47,725 nt of DNA from contig JABHCN010000031.1 of NCBI GenBank assembly GCA_018673475.1, positions 1 to 47,725 of the forward strand. Reading direction: 5' to 3'. Numbering within the stretch: the first letter of the stretch is position 1; every line of letters begins with the position of its first letter. Below are positions 24,768 to 33,214 of this stretch, piece after piece. The notes under the pieces were generated by a model, which saw only the letters and a program-made list of their open reading frames with translations, was not told the origin of the DNA and did no database searches. The stretch comes from Actinomycetota bacterium (GTDB lineage Bacteria; Actinomycetota; Acidimicrobiia; Acidimicrobiales; MedAcidi-G1). Made by a program: the position numbers and the translations under genes.

Positions 24768-25678
24768 CGACGGTGCAGAACTCCACCCCGGCGCCGCCAA
24801 AGGAGCCGAGGAGTCGCCGATCCATCCTGTCAAGGGGTGACCGTGACGCACACAGGCGCCTGCTGGAGGGCATGACCTTCGAGTTGATTCCGCTCAAGAA
24901 CCTCGAAGACCAGATCCGGTTCATTCCTACCGGCTCAACGGTCTCAATGACCTGCTCTCCCGCCAAGACGATCGAGGACACACTCGACCTCTGCGAGCGA
25001 CTGGGCAGCTACGGCTTCTCAACCATTCCCCACATTGCAGCCCGCATGGTCGAAGGCGAGGCCCACGTGGACCAGCTCGTCGCCCGCATCACGGGGCTCG
25101 GAATCAGGAAGGTCTTCGTCATCGGTGGTGACGCAGAGCCACACGGTCAGTTCACCGACGCTGCCGGTTTCCTGCGATCGTTCCTCGACCGGAAGCCAGA
25201 CATCGACGTGGTCGGCGTGGGTTCCTACCCCGACGGACATGGCACCATTTCAGACGACACCCTGGCCGCCGCCCTTCTGGAGAAGCAGGAAATAATCGCC
25301 GAGGCCGGCCTCGAGGGATACATGTCGACCCAGATGTGCTTTGACCACCAGAGAATCGGAAACTGGCTGGCGGAGCAGCGCGCCGGAGGCGTAACCCTGC
25401 CCTGCCACCTGGGGGTACCCGGAGCGGTGGACCGCACGCGGCTCCTCACCATCTCGATCCGCCTCGGCATCGGGCACTCGGCCCGCTACGTGAAAAAGAA
25501 CCGCGCATCGGTCATCAGGCTGCTCTCACCCGGCGGCTACAACCCCAACAAGCTGATTGCCCCCCTGTCGAAGAGGGCAGCCGATCTGGACATCACAGGT
25601 ATCCACTGCTTCACGTTCAACGCCGTTGACACCACCGAGGACTGGCGGCAGAAGACCCTTGCGGGACTGAAGCGCTGA
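24764..25678 (+). CDS. Methylenetetrahydrofolate reductase
   Basis: A protein of about 304 residues with the MTHFR TIM-barrel layout. It shows TFELIPLKNLED with the catalytic Glu of the FE motif, STIPHIAARM (matching TPHLTC), IRKVFVIGGDAE (matching NVLALRGD), GYMSTQMCFDHQRIGNWL (the FxxTQ/FD region), LPCHLGVPGAVD and TGIHCFTFNAVDTTEDW. It interconverts 5-methyl-THF and 5,10-methylene-THF. In this operon it probably oxidises methyl-THF made by corrinoid-dependent demethylation. The start is uncertain: TTG 24764 overlaps the fhs stop as TTGA, and GTG 24773 is an alternative in the same frame. The N-terminus is Pro/Arg-rich and unlike short bacterial MetF. The electron carrier (NAD(P)H, ferredoxin or F420) cannot be told. 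Confidence 0.83.
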   Translation: MTTVQNSTPAPPKEPRSRRSILSRGDRDAHRRLLEGMTFELIPLKNLEDQIRFIPTGSTVSMTCSPAKTIEDTLDLCERLGSYGFSTIPHIAARMVEGEAHVDQLVARITGLGIRKVFVIGGDAEPHGQFTDAAGFLRSFLDRKPDIDVVGVGSYPDGHGTISDDTLAAALLEKQEIIAEAGLEGYMSTQMCFDHQRIGNWLAEQRAGGVTLPCHLGVPGAVDRTRLLTISIRLGIGHSARYVKKNRASVIRLLSPGGYNPNKLIAPLSKRAADLDITGIHCFTFNAVDTTEDWRQKTLAGLKR

Positions 25679-25753
25679 GGGAACTGGTCGGCGACACCTG
25701 ACAGGGTGCCCGGATTGAGTCTCGAGGCCGGAGTTGGGTGAGAATGGATCCGC

Positions 25754-26968
25754 ATGACCGGCGCACCATCGTGGAACCCATTTGATCCCGACTTCCTGAC
25801 AGATCCCTACCCGCACTACGCGCGCCTGCGGGCTGAGGACCCCGTCCACCGCACCCCGCTCGGACCGCTGATCGTCTCCCGCTACGACGACGCCTTCCAG
25901 GTACTCCGCGATCCGACGACCTCGGTTAGACGCTCCAGTTCACCTGGTGACATCCCCGAACACATGAGACCGCTCGAGCAGAGGCGCATGGAACGGGCAC
26001 CGTCGATCCTGGGGCTTGACCCACCGGACCACACCAGGCTCCGCAAACTGGTTCAGCGCACGTTTACACCCAGGTCCATCAGCAACATGAGGGCTCAGAC
26101 CGAGGTGATAGTCGAGTCGCTGCTGGATGACCTCACAGGCCGGGAGAGCATCGACCTGATCGCCGACTACGCGTTCGTCGTTCCCTTCACCGTCATCCAC
26201 TCGATGCTGGGCCTTCCCGAAGCTGACACCATGAAGGTGAGGGAGTGGTCCGGGGCCCTCACCCAGACCCTCGAACCCTTCCTCACCCCTGAACAGGTGA
26301 CAGCGGCGGTGGACGCGGGCCACAAGATGGACGCCTACCTCACCGATGCCATCGAGTGGAAGCGCCTGGAACCGGGCGACGACCTGCTTACCGGACTCAT
26401 CCAGGTTGAGGAGGAGGGCGACCGGCTGGACGGCGACGAGTTGCTCTCCATGGTCGGTCTCTTGTTCGTGGCCGGCCACGAGACCACCGTGAACCTGATC
26501 GGAAACGGAACCCATGCCCTGCTGTGCAACCCGGAGCAGACGGAGTTGGTCCGGACCGCACAGGTCGACGACGAGAACATGGTGGAAGAACTGCTCCGGT
26601 ACGACAGCCCCGTTCAGACCTCCGGCCGACGCCTCACGAAGGACACCGTCATTGGCGGAATCAAGGTGGCCGCAGACGAGATGGTCCTGACCGCCCTTGG
26701 AAGTGCGAACAGGGATGAGGCCTTCTGGGGTTCGACAGCCGCCGACCTGGACCTGACCCGCGACGGTGCTGCACGACACCTCTCATTCGGGAGCGGGGTA
26801 CACCACTGCCTGGGCGCCGCCCTGGCCCGAATGGAGGGCGAGATCGCCATCTCCCGACTTGTCCGGAGGTTCCCCGAACTGTCCATAGCCGAAGAACCGA
26901 TTATCAACGCCCGGATCATCCTGAGGGGACGCGGAACATTTCCGGTCAACCTCGGAACACCGGCCTGA
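25754..26968 (+). CDS. Cytochrome P450
   Basis: A 404-residue soluble bacterial P450. It has the I-helix oxygen-binding motif AGHETT (240-245), the K-helix ExxR in EELLR (278-282), an HTRLRKLV C-helix and the heme loop FGSGVHHCLG (345-354) with Cys352 as thiolate ligand. Such enzymes hydroxylate or demethylate small organic substrates using a ferredoxin and reductase, neither of which is adjacent. It follows the methylenetetrahydrofolate reductase by 75 nt on the same strand and is convergent with the MFS gene. A link to the one-carbon genes is not shown by the sequence. The substrate is unknown. Confidence 0.93.
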   Translation: MTGAPSWNPFDPDFLTDPYPHYARLRAEDPVHRTPLGPLIVSRYDDAFQVLRDPTTSVRRSSSPGDIPEHMRPLEQRRMERAPSILGLDPPDHTRLRKLVQRTFTPRSISNMRAQTEVIVESLLDDLTGRESIDLIADYAFVVPFTVIHSMLGLPEADTMKVREWSGALTQTLEPFLTPEQVTAAVDAGHKMDAYLTDAIEWKRLEPGDDLLTGLIQVEEEGDRLDGDELLSMVGLLFVAGHETTVNLIGNGTHALLCNPEQTELVRTAQVDDENMVEELLRYDSPVQTSGRRLTKDTVIGGIKVAADEMVLTALGSANRDEAFWGSTAADLDLTRDGAARHLSFGSGVHHCLGAALARMEGEIAISRLVRRFPELSIAEEPIINARIILRGRGTFPVNLGTPA

Positions 26969-26980
26969 CCGGTTGCCCGG

Positions 26981-28390
26981 CTAGCGGGCGGCCAGGCCAC
27001 GCACCTGGTCCCGTGACGGACACGCCACAGCGCAGAACACAGCGCCGGCAAGCAGCGTCACCGCCATGAACGTCCACGCCCGGTCAAACGCCATCAGGAA
27101 ACCCTGGTCCGTTCCCGCCTGGAAGACGGCAATGGCAATCGCCACCCCGCTGGCAAAGCCAACCTGTGATGTCGTACGGAGCGTGGCGCTGGCGGTGGCA
27201 TAACGGTTGGCAGGTACCTCCTTGAGGCCCAGCGAGGCGAAGGTGGCAAACGAGCAGGCCACACCGACGCCGAGGAGGAGAGAGGCCGGCAACATGGTCC
27301 CCAGATAGTTGGAATCCATCCCTACCCTCGTCAAGAGGAGCAGCGGCGAGGCGGCTGCCGAGAGGCTTCCGATGACCAGCAGGTTCCTGTGGCCGACCCG
27401 ATCCGCAACCGAACCCACGGGACCACCAAGGAGCGCCGCCAGGGCAGGACCGGGAACCACCCCGAACCCGGCGGCCAGGGCCGACCAGCCCCACAACTCC
27501 TGGAGCAGCAGGGTGTTGAACAGAACTATGGCTATGAACGCCGTCCCAAAGAAGACCTGACCGGTGGCAGCAGACCAAAAGGACCGGAACCTGAACAGTT
27601 CGAGGTCCAGAAGCGGGCGCGGATGGACCATCGAGCGGTAGACGAGGGCCCCTACAAAGACCAGGCCGACTGCTGCTGTCAGGAGCGTCAGGCCGGACCG
27701 GTACCCCCAATCGCCCCCCTGGACCACGGCCAACAGGAGCAACGCCACGCCGAGTGTCCCGGCTGGCACGCCGAGAAGGTCAAAGCGTCCCTTGGCCTCC
27801 GGGTCCCTCGACTCGTGGACGAATCGGGGTGTCAGGACAAGAATCAACAACCCGATCGGGACATTCACGAGAAACACCCACCGCCAGGAGAGGGTGTCGA
27901 GCAGCACCGCCCCGAAGGACGGCCCGATTGCCGCACCCAGGGCAGCCGACGCCCCCCAGACCCCGATGACCGTCGAGTGGCGTTCCTGTGGGAACTCTGG
28001 AAGGACCATCGACAACGAGGCGGGGCTGAGGATCGAACCTCCGATTCCCTGAACGACCCTTGCGGCAATCAACCAACCGGTCGACGGCGCCAGCCCGGAC
28101 GCAAGTGAACCGACTATGAACACAACCACGCCGATCATGAAGAGGCGACGTCGACCCTCCTTGTCGGCCATGCGGCCGGCCAGGAGCAGGAATGCTCCGA
28201 CGGCGACCGAGTAGCCCGAGAGCACCCAGGAGAGACCAGCCTCGGTGGCACCCAGATCACGTCGGATCGACGGAAACGCCACGTTCACTATCGAGATGTC
28301 GATAACGGTCAGCAGAGCCGCCAGGGTTGCCACGGCCAGCGCCATCCAGGCACGACGGCCGACCTCAACTGGCTCACGCTGTTCCACCAA
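26981..28390 (-). CDS. MFS transporter, DHA2 (14-TM) drug-efflux type
   Basis: A 469-residue membrane protein with about 14 hydrophobic segments. TVIDISIVNVAFPSIRRDLG in TM1 and the antiporter motif C-like stretch VVQGIGGSILSPASLSMVLP place it in the DHA2 group of proton-coupled exporters. GRMADKEGRRRLF is the loop 2-3 motif A. Its range of substrates cannot be read. The gene lies downstream of the pyrimidine operon on the same strand but is separated by a strong hairpin, so it is likely transcribed separately. It converges on the P450 gene with only 12 nt between stops. Confidence 0.9.
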   Translation of the reverse strand: MVEQREPVEVGRRAWMALAVATLAALLTVIDISIVNVAFPSIRRDLGATEAGLSWVLSGYSVAVGAFLLLAGRMADKEGRRRLFMIGVVVFIVGSLASGLAPSTGWLIAARVVQGIGGSILSPASLSMVLPEFPQERHSTVIGVWGASAALGAAIGPSFGAVLLDTLSWRWVFLVNVPIGLLILVLTPRFVHESRDPEAKGRFDLLGVPAGTLGVALLLLAVVQGGDWGYRSGLTLLTAAVGLVFVGALVYRSMVHPRPLLDLELFRFRSFWSAATGQVFFGTAFIAIVLFNTLLLQELWGWSALAAGFGVVPGPALAALLGGPVGSVADRVGHRNLLVIGSLSAAASPLLLLTRVGMDSNYLGTMLPASLLLGVGVACSFATFASLGLKEVPANRYATASATLRTTSQVGFASGVAIAIAVFQAGTDQGFLMAFDRAWTFMAVTLLAGAVFCAVACPSRDQVRGLAAR

Positions 28391-28466
28391 CTACCCCTCG
28401 CCTCGGCCGGTCCGCCCACGCTAGGTGGGTGAGGAGCGTGTGGCCGAGACGGGTAACACCCGGGGG

Positions 28467-28506
28467 CCGGGCGGCCCGAGCCTGCTGAGCAGGCCGGGCC
28501 GCCCGG
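28467..28506 (-). terminator. Long GC-rich hairpin between the ABC importer operon and the MFS gene
   Basis: The arms CCGGGCGGCCC and GGGCCGCCCGG (11 bp each) enclose a second inner stem, CCTGC/GCAGG, with a TGA loop. It lies 22 nt after the substrate-binding-protein stop and is the likely end of the nine-gene operon. There is no U-run on the minus strand; a short TTT follows on the plus strand. The remaining part of the 137-nt gap shows no gene. Confidence 0.6.
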
Positions 28507-28527
28507 TTTACCCGGAAGGTTGGACGG

Positions 28528-29652
28528 CTACTCGCCGCCCGGGTTCAACTTGACGGTGCTGGGCCGCCAGTTCCTGCCTGTGGTGTCCATACCACGGCCG
28601 CTCATGATGTCGAGTGCTGCCTCGGCGTACTCGGTCGTGTACGCACCCGAGTCTGGTGCCGATGCCAGGATCGACTCGCTGGTGGACACTCCGATGGTCT
28701 GGTCCCATTGGCCCTTGTCCATCATGCCGACGCCGTCGGGTGACGGCCAGATGAGTCCGTTGATCTCGTTCATCTGCCACGCCTGGTGGGATGCACCAAG
28801 GGCGGAGCCGTTGGCGAGCACGATGTCGACACAGCTTGCGCTGTTGTCGCGACAGTAGGCCCAGCCCTCAAGCGAGCCGGCCACGAAGCGCTTCGTGACA
28901 TCGGCATAGCCCTCGTCGTTGGCCAGCCTTGCACCGTCAGCCCAGATGGCGTCCTGGAGCATCGCCGTGCCGACGTCGTTCCAGTTGATGACCGAAAGGT
29001 CATCGGCCGTGTACAGGGCACCTGTTGCCGGGTTCGTCGCCTCGAGCACCTGTGCGTACTCGTTGTAGATCATCGCCTGCGAGGCGTCAATCTCACCTGT
29101 CAGCAGGGCGAGCATGTCAAAGCTCTGCTGGACCAGCGTGTAGTCGGAGCTCGGGTCGAGACCCACCTTGCGCGAACCGGCAAGGAGTTCGAACTCGTTG
29201 CCCCAGCCCCAGTTGCCGACAACCTTGCCTGCAAGGTCGGCTGGCTCGTTGATGCCGGAGTCGGCCCACGAGACCTGAAGGGTTCCGGAACGCTGGAACA
29301 CCTGGGCAACGTTGACGATGTCCATGCCCTCTTCACGGGACACGAGCGCCTTGGGCACCCATGAAACCGCAAAGTCGGCTGCTCCTGATGCCAGCTGCTG
29401 CTGTGGAACGATGTCGACTCCGCCTTCGCGGACGGTCACGTCCAGGCAGTACTTGTCGTAGATCCCCTGGTCAACTGCAGCGAAGTAACCCGCGAACTGA
29501 GCCTGGGTAACCCACTGAAGTTGCAGGCTGACCTGATCGACAGAATCACAGTCGCCAGTCCCTACTGCTGCGTCATCCGAGCCACAGGCTGCAGCGACGA
29601 GGGTCATCGCCACCACCAGCCCAACTACTCGAGTTGTCCACTGTCTTTTCAT
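28528..29652 (-). CDS. ABC transporter substrate-binding lipoprotein, NMT1/THI5-like
   Basis: A 374-residue lipoprotein. The signal MKRQWTTRVVGLVVAMTLVA ends in a lipobox with Cys23 (VAAAC). The mature part has the NMT1/THI5-like fold: SLQLQWVTQAQFAGYFAAVD, YCLDVTVREGGVDIVPQQQL, ASGAADFAVSWVPKAL, GKVVGNWGWGNEFELL and GEIDASQAMIYNEYAQV. Relatives bind thiamine-pyrimidine precursors or other flat nitrogen heterocycles. Downstream of pyrimidine-degradation genes it probably binds uracil, thymine or a related base outside the membrane. Its start overlaps the permease stop (29649-29652), and a hairpin follows its 3' end. Confidence 0.87.
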   Translation of the reverse strand: MKRQWTTRVVGLVVAMTLVAAACGSDDAAVGTGDCDSVDQVSLQLQWVTQAQFAGYFAAVDQGIYDKYCLDVTVREGGVDIVPQQQLASGAADFAVSWVPKALVSREEGMDIVNVAQVFQRSGTLQVSWADSGINEPADLAGKVVGNWGWGNEFELLAGSRKVGLDPSSDYTLVQQSFDMLALLTGEIDASQAMIYNEYAQVLEATNPATGALYTADDLSVINWNDVGTAMLQDAIWADGARLANDEGYADVTKRFVAGSLEGWAYCRDNSASCVDIVLANGSALGASHQAWQMNEINGLIWPSPDGVGMMDKGQWDQTIGVSTSESILASAPDSGAYTTEYAEAALDIMSGRGMDTTGRNWRPSTVKLNPGGE

Positions 29653-30464
29653 GTTTCCCTCCCGGGATTGTTGTTTGAATCACTGCCCCCCACAGCGAGG
29701 CGCCAAGGCATGCTTACACGCTCAACTAGTAGGGCTGCAGCGAACAGGGCCAGGCCGACGGCCGATGCGACCGCGATTGCGGCCCATGCGACGTCGTACC
29801 GGGCGAAACCGGCGTTTGATGTGATCACGTTTCCGATGCGATCCTGGGGGCCACCGAAGTACTCGGCAACTATGGCGGCAATTACCGACAGGGGCGCAAC
29901 CACCCTGAGGGCGTTGGCGAAGAACGGCAGTGCGTTGGGGACACGGACCTCGCGCATGATCGTCCATTCGCCGGCTGCGTATGAACGCATCAACTCGATC
30001 TCGTCTGGGTGCACCTCGGTCATGCCCTTCGCCGTGTTGATGAATACAGGGAAGAACACCACGGCGATGACCACGGCCTGGTTGCTCAGGGTGCCGGTGA
30101 TCCCGAACCAGGCGTTGAAGATCGGGGCCAGTGCCACGATCGGGGTGGCGTTCACGGCCACGGCCAGCGGTGTGAGACCCTCGTTGAGCATCCTGAACCT
30201 GGTCGTGAACATCGCAAGCAGCACCCCGGCCAGGATGCCGACGAGCAGGCCGCTCACAGCAATCCGACCGGTCTCCCAACCGGCATGGCGGAGGACCGGC
30301 CACTCGGCCATCAGCTCAGCCAGAATCGAGGTGGGCTTCGGTAGCAGGAACTGGCTTATCCCGAACGCCCTGACAGCCCCTTCCCAGAGGCCAAAGCCGG
30401 CGAGGCCGACCACCACCGCCGGGCCGAGTGCGGTACCGCTCAGGACGAGTTGGCGAAGCCTCAC
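29649..30464 (-). CDS. ABC transporter permease (BPD type) 1
   Basis: A 271-residue inner-membrane permease with about six hydrophobic segments and the EAA-type cytoplasmic loop (ELMRSYAAGEWTIMREVRVPNALPFF) that contacts the ATPase. It overlaps the ATPase gene by 4 nt upstream and the binding-protein gene by 4 nt downstream. It is one of two different permeases in the same importer; the pair would form a heterodimeric channel like those of taurine/nitrate/NMT1-type systems. It shares the ...MRSYAA... loop with the second permease at 31249-32133. Confidence 0.88.
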   Translation of the reverse strand: MRLRQLVLSGTALGPAVVVGLAGFGLWEGAVRAFGISQFLLPKPTSILAELMAEWPVLRHAGWETGRIAVSGLLVGILAGVLLAMFTTRFRMLNEGLTPLAVAVNATPIVALAPIFNAWFGITGTLSNQAVVIAVVFFPVFINTAKGMTEVHPDEIELMRSYAAGEWTIMREVRVPNALPFFANALRVVAPLSVIAAIVAEYFGGPQDRIGNVITSNAGFARYDVAWAAIAVASAVGLALFAAALLVERVSMPWRLAVGGSDSNNNPGRET

Positions 30465-31252
30465 TCTGCACCCCCGACCGAACGCAGTGCCTCTCGGATG
30501 GTCGTGGCAGCCGCAAAGAAGTCAGGGTCCTCCCTGGTGTCTGGGGTCCGCTCGCCCAGGTCGACGTCGATTATCGAATGGACCCGCCCCGGGCGGGGAG
30601 ACAACACGATCACACGGTTCGAGAGAAACGCCGCCTCGGAGATCGAATGGGTGACGAAGACCACGGTGGTTCCGGTTTCTCCCCAGATTCGAAGCAGTTC
30701 ACCCTGCATGTGCTCACGGGTCATCTCGTCGAGCGCTCCAAATGGCTCATCCATGAGAAGCAGACGGGGCTCAAACGAGAGTGCACGGGCGATTGACACC
30801 CTCTGCTGCATTCCTCCCGAGAGTTGGCGCGGATAGTGGTCGCCGAACTCGTCAAGCTTGACCAGGTCCAACATCTCGGCCGAGCGGGCATTTCGATCGG
30901 TCTTTGACCAGTCGCGCAGTTCGAGAGGCAACTCGATGTTGGCCTTCACCTTGCGCCAGTCGAAGAGCCCTGCATGCTGGAAGACCATTCCGTAGTCCTG
31001 GCCTGTGCGGGACTCGTGGGCCGACTTGTCGAACACCGATACACCACCTGCAGTCGGTGTCAACAGGTCTCCGATGAGCCTCAACAGGGTTGACTTGCCA
31101 CAACCGGAGGGGCCGATGAGCGTTACGAACTCCCCGGCACGGATGGTCAGGTCGATGCCGTCCAGCGCTGCAACCTCGCCGCCGGTCCCTTCGTTGAAGA
31201 CCATGCCGACACCATCAACGACGACTGCCGGCACCTCGCCGCCCGAGCTCAT
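30461..31252 (-). CDS. ABC transporter ATP-binding protein (nitrate/taurine/NMT1 type)
   Basis: A 263-residue ATPase with Walker A GPSGCGKST (47-55), the Q-loop in MVFQHAGLFDWRKVKANIEL, the signature LSGGMQQRVSIARAL, Walker B LLLMDEPFGALDEMTREHMQ and the switch His in FVTHSISEAAFLSNRV. The layout matches SsuB/TauB-type importers. It overlaps both permease genes by 4 nt (30461-30464 and 31249-31252), so all importer parts are translated together. It powers uptake of the substrate delivered by the lipoprotein at 28528-29652. Confidence 0.93.
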   Translation of the reverse strand: MSSGGEVPAVVVDGVGMVFNEGTGGEVAALDGIDLTIRAGEFVTLIGPSGCGKSTLLRLIGDLLTPTAGGVSVFDKSAHESRTGQDYGMVFQHAGLFDWRKVKANIELPLELRDWSKTDRNARSAEMLDLVKLDEFGDHYPRQLSGGMQQRVSIARALSFEPRLLLMDEPFGALDEMTREHMQGELLRIWGETGTTVVFVTHSISEAAFLSNRVIVLSPRPGRVHSIIDVDLGERTPDTREDPDFFAAATTIREALRSVGGAE

Positions 31253-32133
31253 GCCACGACCTCGTCGGTCCGACGGAGCACTAGCCGCTCAGCCATGCTG
31301 ATCATCCCGAATACGAACAGCCCGAGTGCCGCTGCTCCGATCACCGATGCATAGAGGCGCTCGGGCCAGACGGCGTAACGAAGGGCGAACTCCAGAATTG
31401 CGCGACCGAGGCCCGTCTTGGTTCCAATGGAGATCTCTCCGACGATCGCCCCAACGACGCTGAGCGTGGCGGCAATCTTGAACGCGGGAAACAGGTAGGG
31501 GCGTGCTGCCGGAAGGCGCAGCTTGAACAAGGTCGTACGCCACGGAGCGGCATAGGAGCGCATCAGCTCAACGTGGGCCGAATCGGGTGACTGGAGACCA
31601 CGGAGGGCGCTGACGGCAACCGGGAAGAAGGTCAGGTAGGTCGAGATGAGCGAGATGCTCACTATGTCAGGCATCCCCTGATTGCGACCCCACGTGACGA
31701 TGATGGGAGCAAGCGCGATCAGCGGAACTGTCTGGGAGACGTTGATCCACGGCAGGAGGCCACGCTCGGCCACACGCCACCGCAGCATCAGCACGGCAAG
31801 CCCGATCCCGATTGCCGAGCCCAGGAAGAAGCCGATCGCCGCCTCCTGGAGCGTGAACCACGCCTTCTTGAGGAGGAACACGCTGAGCGGCAGCGTGGAC
31901 CGACCGTCGCGGATGTCAGATACGAGTTCGGCCGCGATGTCTGCGGCATGCGGCATGATGATGTCATCGGTTGAGACCGGCAGTTCGATGCCGGTACCGG
32001 GCCAGTTGCCGCCCGTCTGCTGGCCCATCCACTTGTAGCCCTCCCAGAGGACAACGATCACGAGGATCGCCAGCGCTGTGGTGACGACGGTCCGTATGAC
32101 CTTTGTGGCGGTTGCAGTTCGAGCGGGAATCAA
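31249..32133 (-). CDS. ABC transporter permease (BPD type) 2
   Basis: A 294-residue permease with about six membrane segments. It starts with a hydrophobic helix (TVVTTALAILVIVVLWEGYK), then a roughly 60-residue outer loop with WMGQQTGGNWPGTGIELPVS, and has the EAA-type loop HVELMRSYAAPWRTTLFKLRLPAARPYLF. It is longer at the N-terminus than permease 1 and would pair with it. The gene follows the F420-type oxidoreductase by 11 nt and overlaps the ATPase gene by 4 nt. Confidence 0.88.
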   Translation of the reverse strand: MIPARTATATKVIRTVVTTALAILVIVVLWEGYKWMGQQTGGNWPGTGIELPVSTDDIIMPHAADIAAELVSDIRDGRSTLPLSVFLLKKAWFTLQEAAIGFFLGSAIGIGLAVLMLRWRVAERGLLPWINVSQTVPLIALAPIIVTWGRNQGMPDIVSISLISTYLTFFPVAVSALRGLQSPDSAHVELMRSYAAPWRTTLFKLRLPAARPYLFPAFKIAATLSVVGAIVGEISIGTKTGLGRAILEFALRYAVWPERLYASVIGAAALGLFVFGMISMAERLVLRRTDEVVA

Positions 32134-32144
32134 GAGGTCACCGA

Positions 32145-33146
32145 TCAGGTCATGGCGGGGATGATCCGCTGGCCGTAGGCGTCAAGGGTCTCGTCCTGTT
32201 GGTCGTGCATGAGGTAGACGGCGAACTGGTCGACACCTAGGTCGCGCAACTCCTCGAGACGTTCAAGGTGGGCTGACTCGGTACCCAGGATGCAGAACCT
32301 GTCGATGATCTCGTCCGGTACGAAGTCGGTGTGCTCGGCTCCGGCTCTGCCGTGGTCGGTGTAGTCGTACCCCTTGCGCCCCTCGATGTAGTCGGTCAGG
32401 GCGGCAGGCACCGCCGTGCCTTCGCTTCCGTAGCGGCCTACCAGGTCGGCCACGTGGTTCCCGACCATGCCGCCGAACCATCTCACCTGGTCTCGCTGGT
32501 GTGCGATGTCGTCCCCCACGTACGCCGGTGCGACGACACAGATGTAGATGTCGTCAGGGTCACGGCCGGCCTCCTCGGCTGAGGCACGCACGGCACCAAT
32601 GGTCCACTCGGCAATCTGGGGGTCGGCCAGCTGGAGAACGAAGCCGTCGGCGACCCTTCCGCACAGAGCGAGCGCCCTGGGCCCGTATCCGGCCATCCAG
32701 ATGGGAAGCGACCCACCTGAGCGCCATGGGAACTTCTGGCGGGTGCCGTTGTAGTCGACCTCCTCGCCCTCGGCGAGGCCCTTGATTACGCCCATCGACT
32801 CTTCGAGGGTGGCCAGGTTGCAGGGCTTGTGTCCGATCACCCTCATGGCCGAGTCGCCGCGCCCGATACCGCACACGGTGCGCTCCCCGTACATGTCGTT
32901 GAGGGTGGCGAACACCGACGCTGTCACGGTCCAGTCGCGTGTGCCCGGGTTGGTGACCATCGGGCCTACGACCATGTTGTCGGTGGCGGCCAGCATCTGG
33001 CTGTGGATGACATACGGCTCCTGCCAGAGCACGTGGCTGTCAAATGTGTAGGCGTGGGTGAAGCCGAGGCCCTCGGCCCGCTTCGTCAACTCGATGACCC
33101 GCCCTGCCGGCGGGTCGGTCTGCATTACCACCCCGAAGTCCATCAT
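32145..33146 (-). CDS. LLM-class F420-dependent oxidoreductase (TIGR03842-like), candidate pyrimidine reductase/oxidase
   Basis: A 333-residue luciferase-like TIM barrel. MDFGVVMQTDPPAGRVIELTKRAE, FTHAYTFDSHVLWQEPYV, MVVGPMVTNPGTRDWTVTAS, CGIGRGDSAMRVIG and LPIWMAGYGPRALALCGRVADG are typical of F420-binding members of the group. It lies between the CoA-acylating semialdehyde dehydrogenase and the importer inside the pyrimidine operon. The reductive uracil pathway needs a dihydropyrimidine dehydrogenase, and none is present. Reduction of uracil or thymine with F420H2 by this protein would fill the gap. An oxygenase role like RutA is the alternative. Family placement is sound; the reaction is inference. 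ATG 33143 is an equally possible start. Confidence 0.83.
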   Translation of the reverse strand: MMDFGVVMQTDPPAGRVIELTKRAEGLGFTHAYTFDSHVLWQEPYVIHSQMLAATDNMVVGPMVTNPGTRDWTVTASVFATLNDMYGERTVCGIGRGDSAMRVIGHKPCNLATLEESMGVIKGLAEGEEVDYNGTRQKFPWRSGGSLPIWMAGYGPRALALCGRVADGFVLQLADPQIAEWTIGAVRASAEEAGRDPDDIYICVVAPAYVGDDIAHQRDQVRWFGGMVGNHVADLVGRYGSEGTAVPAALTDYIEGRKGYDYTDHGRAGAEHTDFVPDEIIDRFCILGTESAHLERLEELRDLGVDQFAVYLMHDQQDETLDAYGQRIIPAMT

Positions 33147-33214
33147 CTCCCCCTTTGCACGACCTCGATGTCGTGTCGAATCCTGTCCTGTCCTGTCTGG
33201 TCCCTGGTCTGTGA

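Noticed and set aside
28456-28516. GC-rich hairpin considered as a riboswitch or small RNA.
   Set aside because: It lies directly after the stop of the last operon gene, has simple stem-loop symmetry and matches no riboswitch core I can recognise; a terminator or mRNA-end structure is simpler.
33180-33200. Short CCTGT-rich run between the F420-type gene and mmsA, considered as a repeat array.
   Set aside because: Only three or so near-copies of 5 nt are present, with no longer unit; too short to call a functional repeat.
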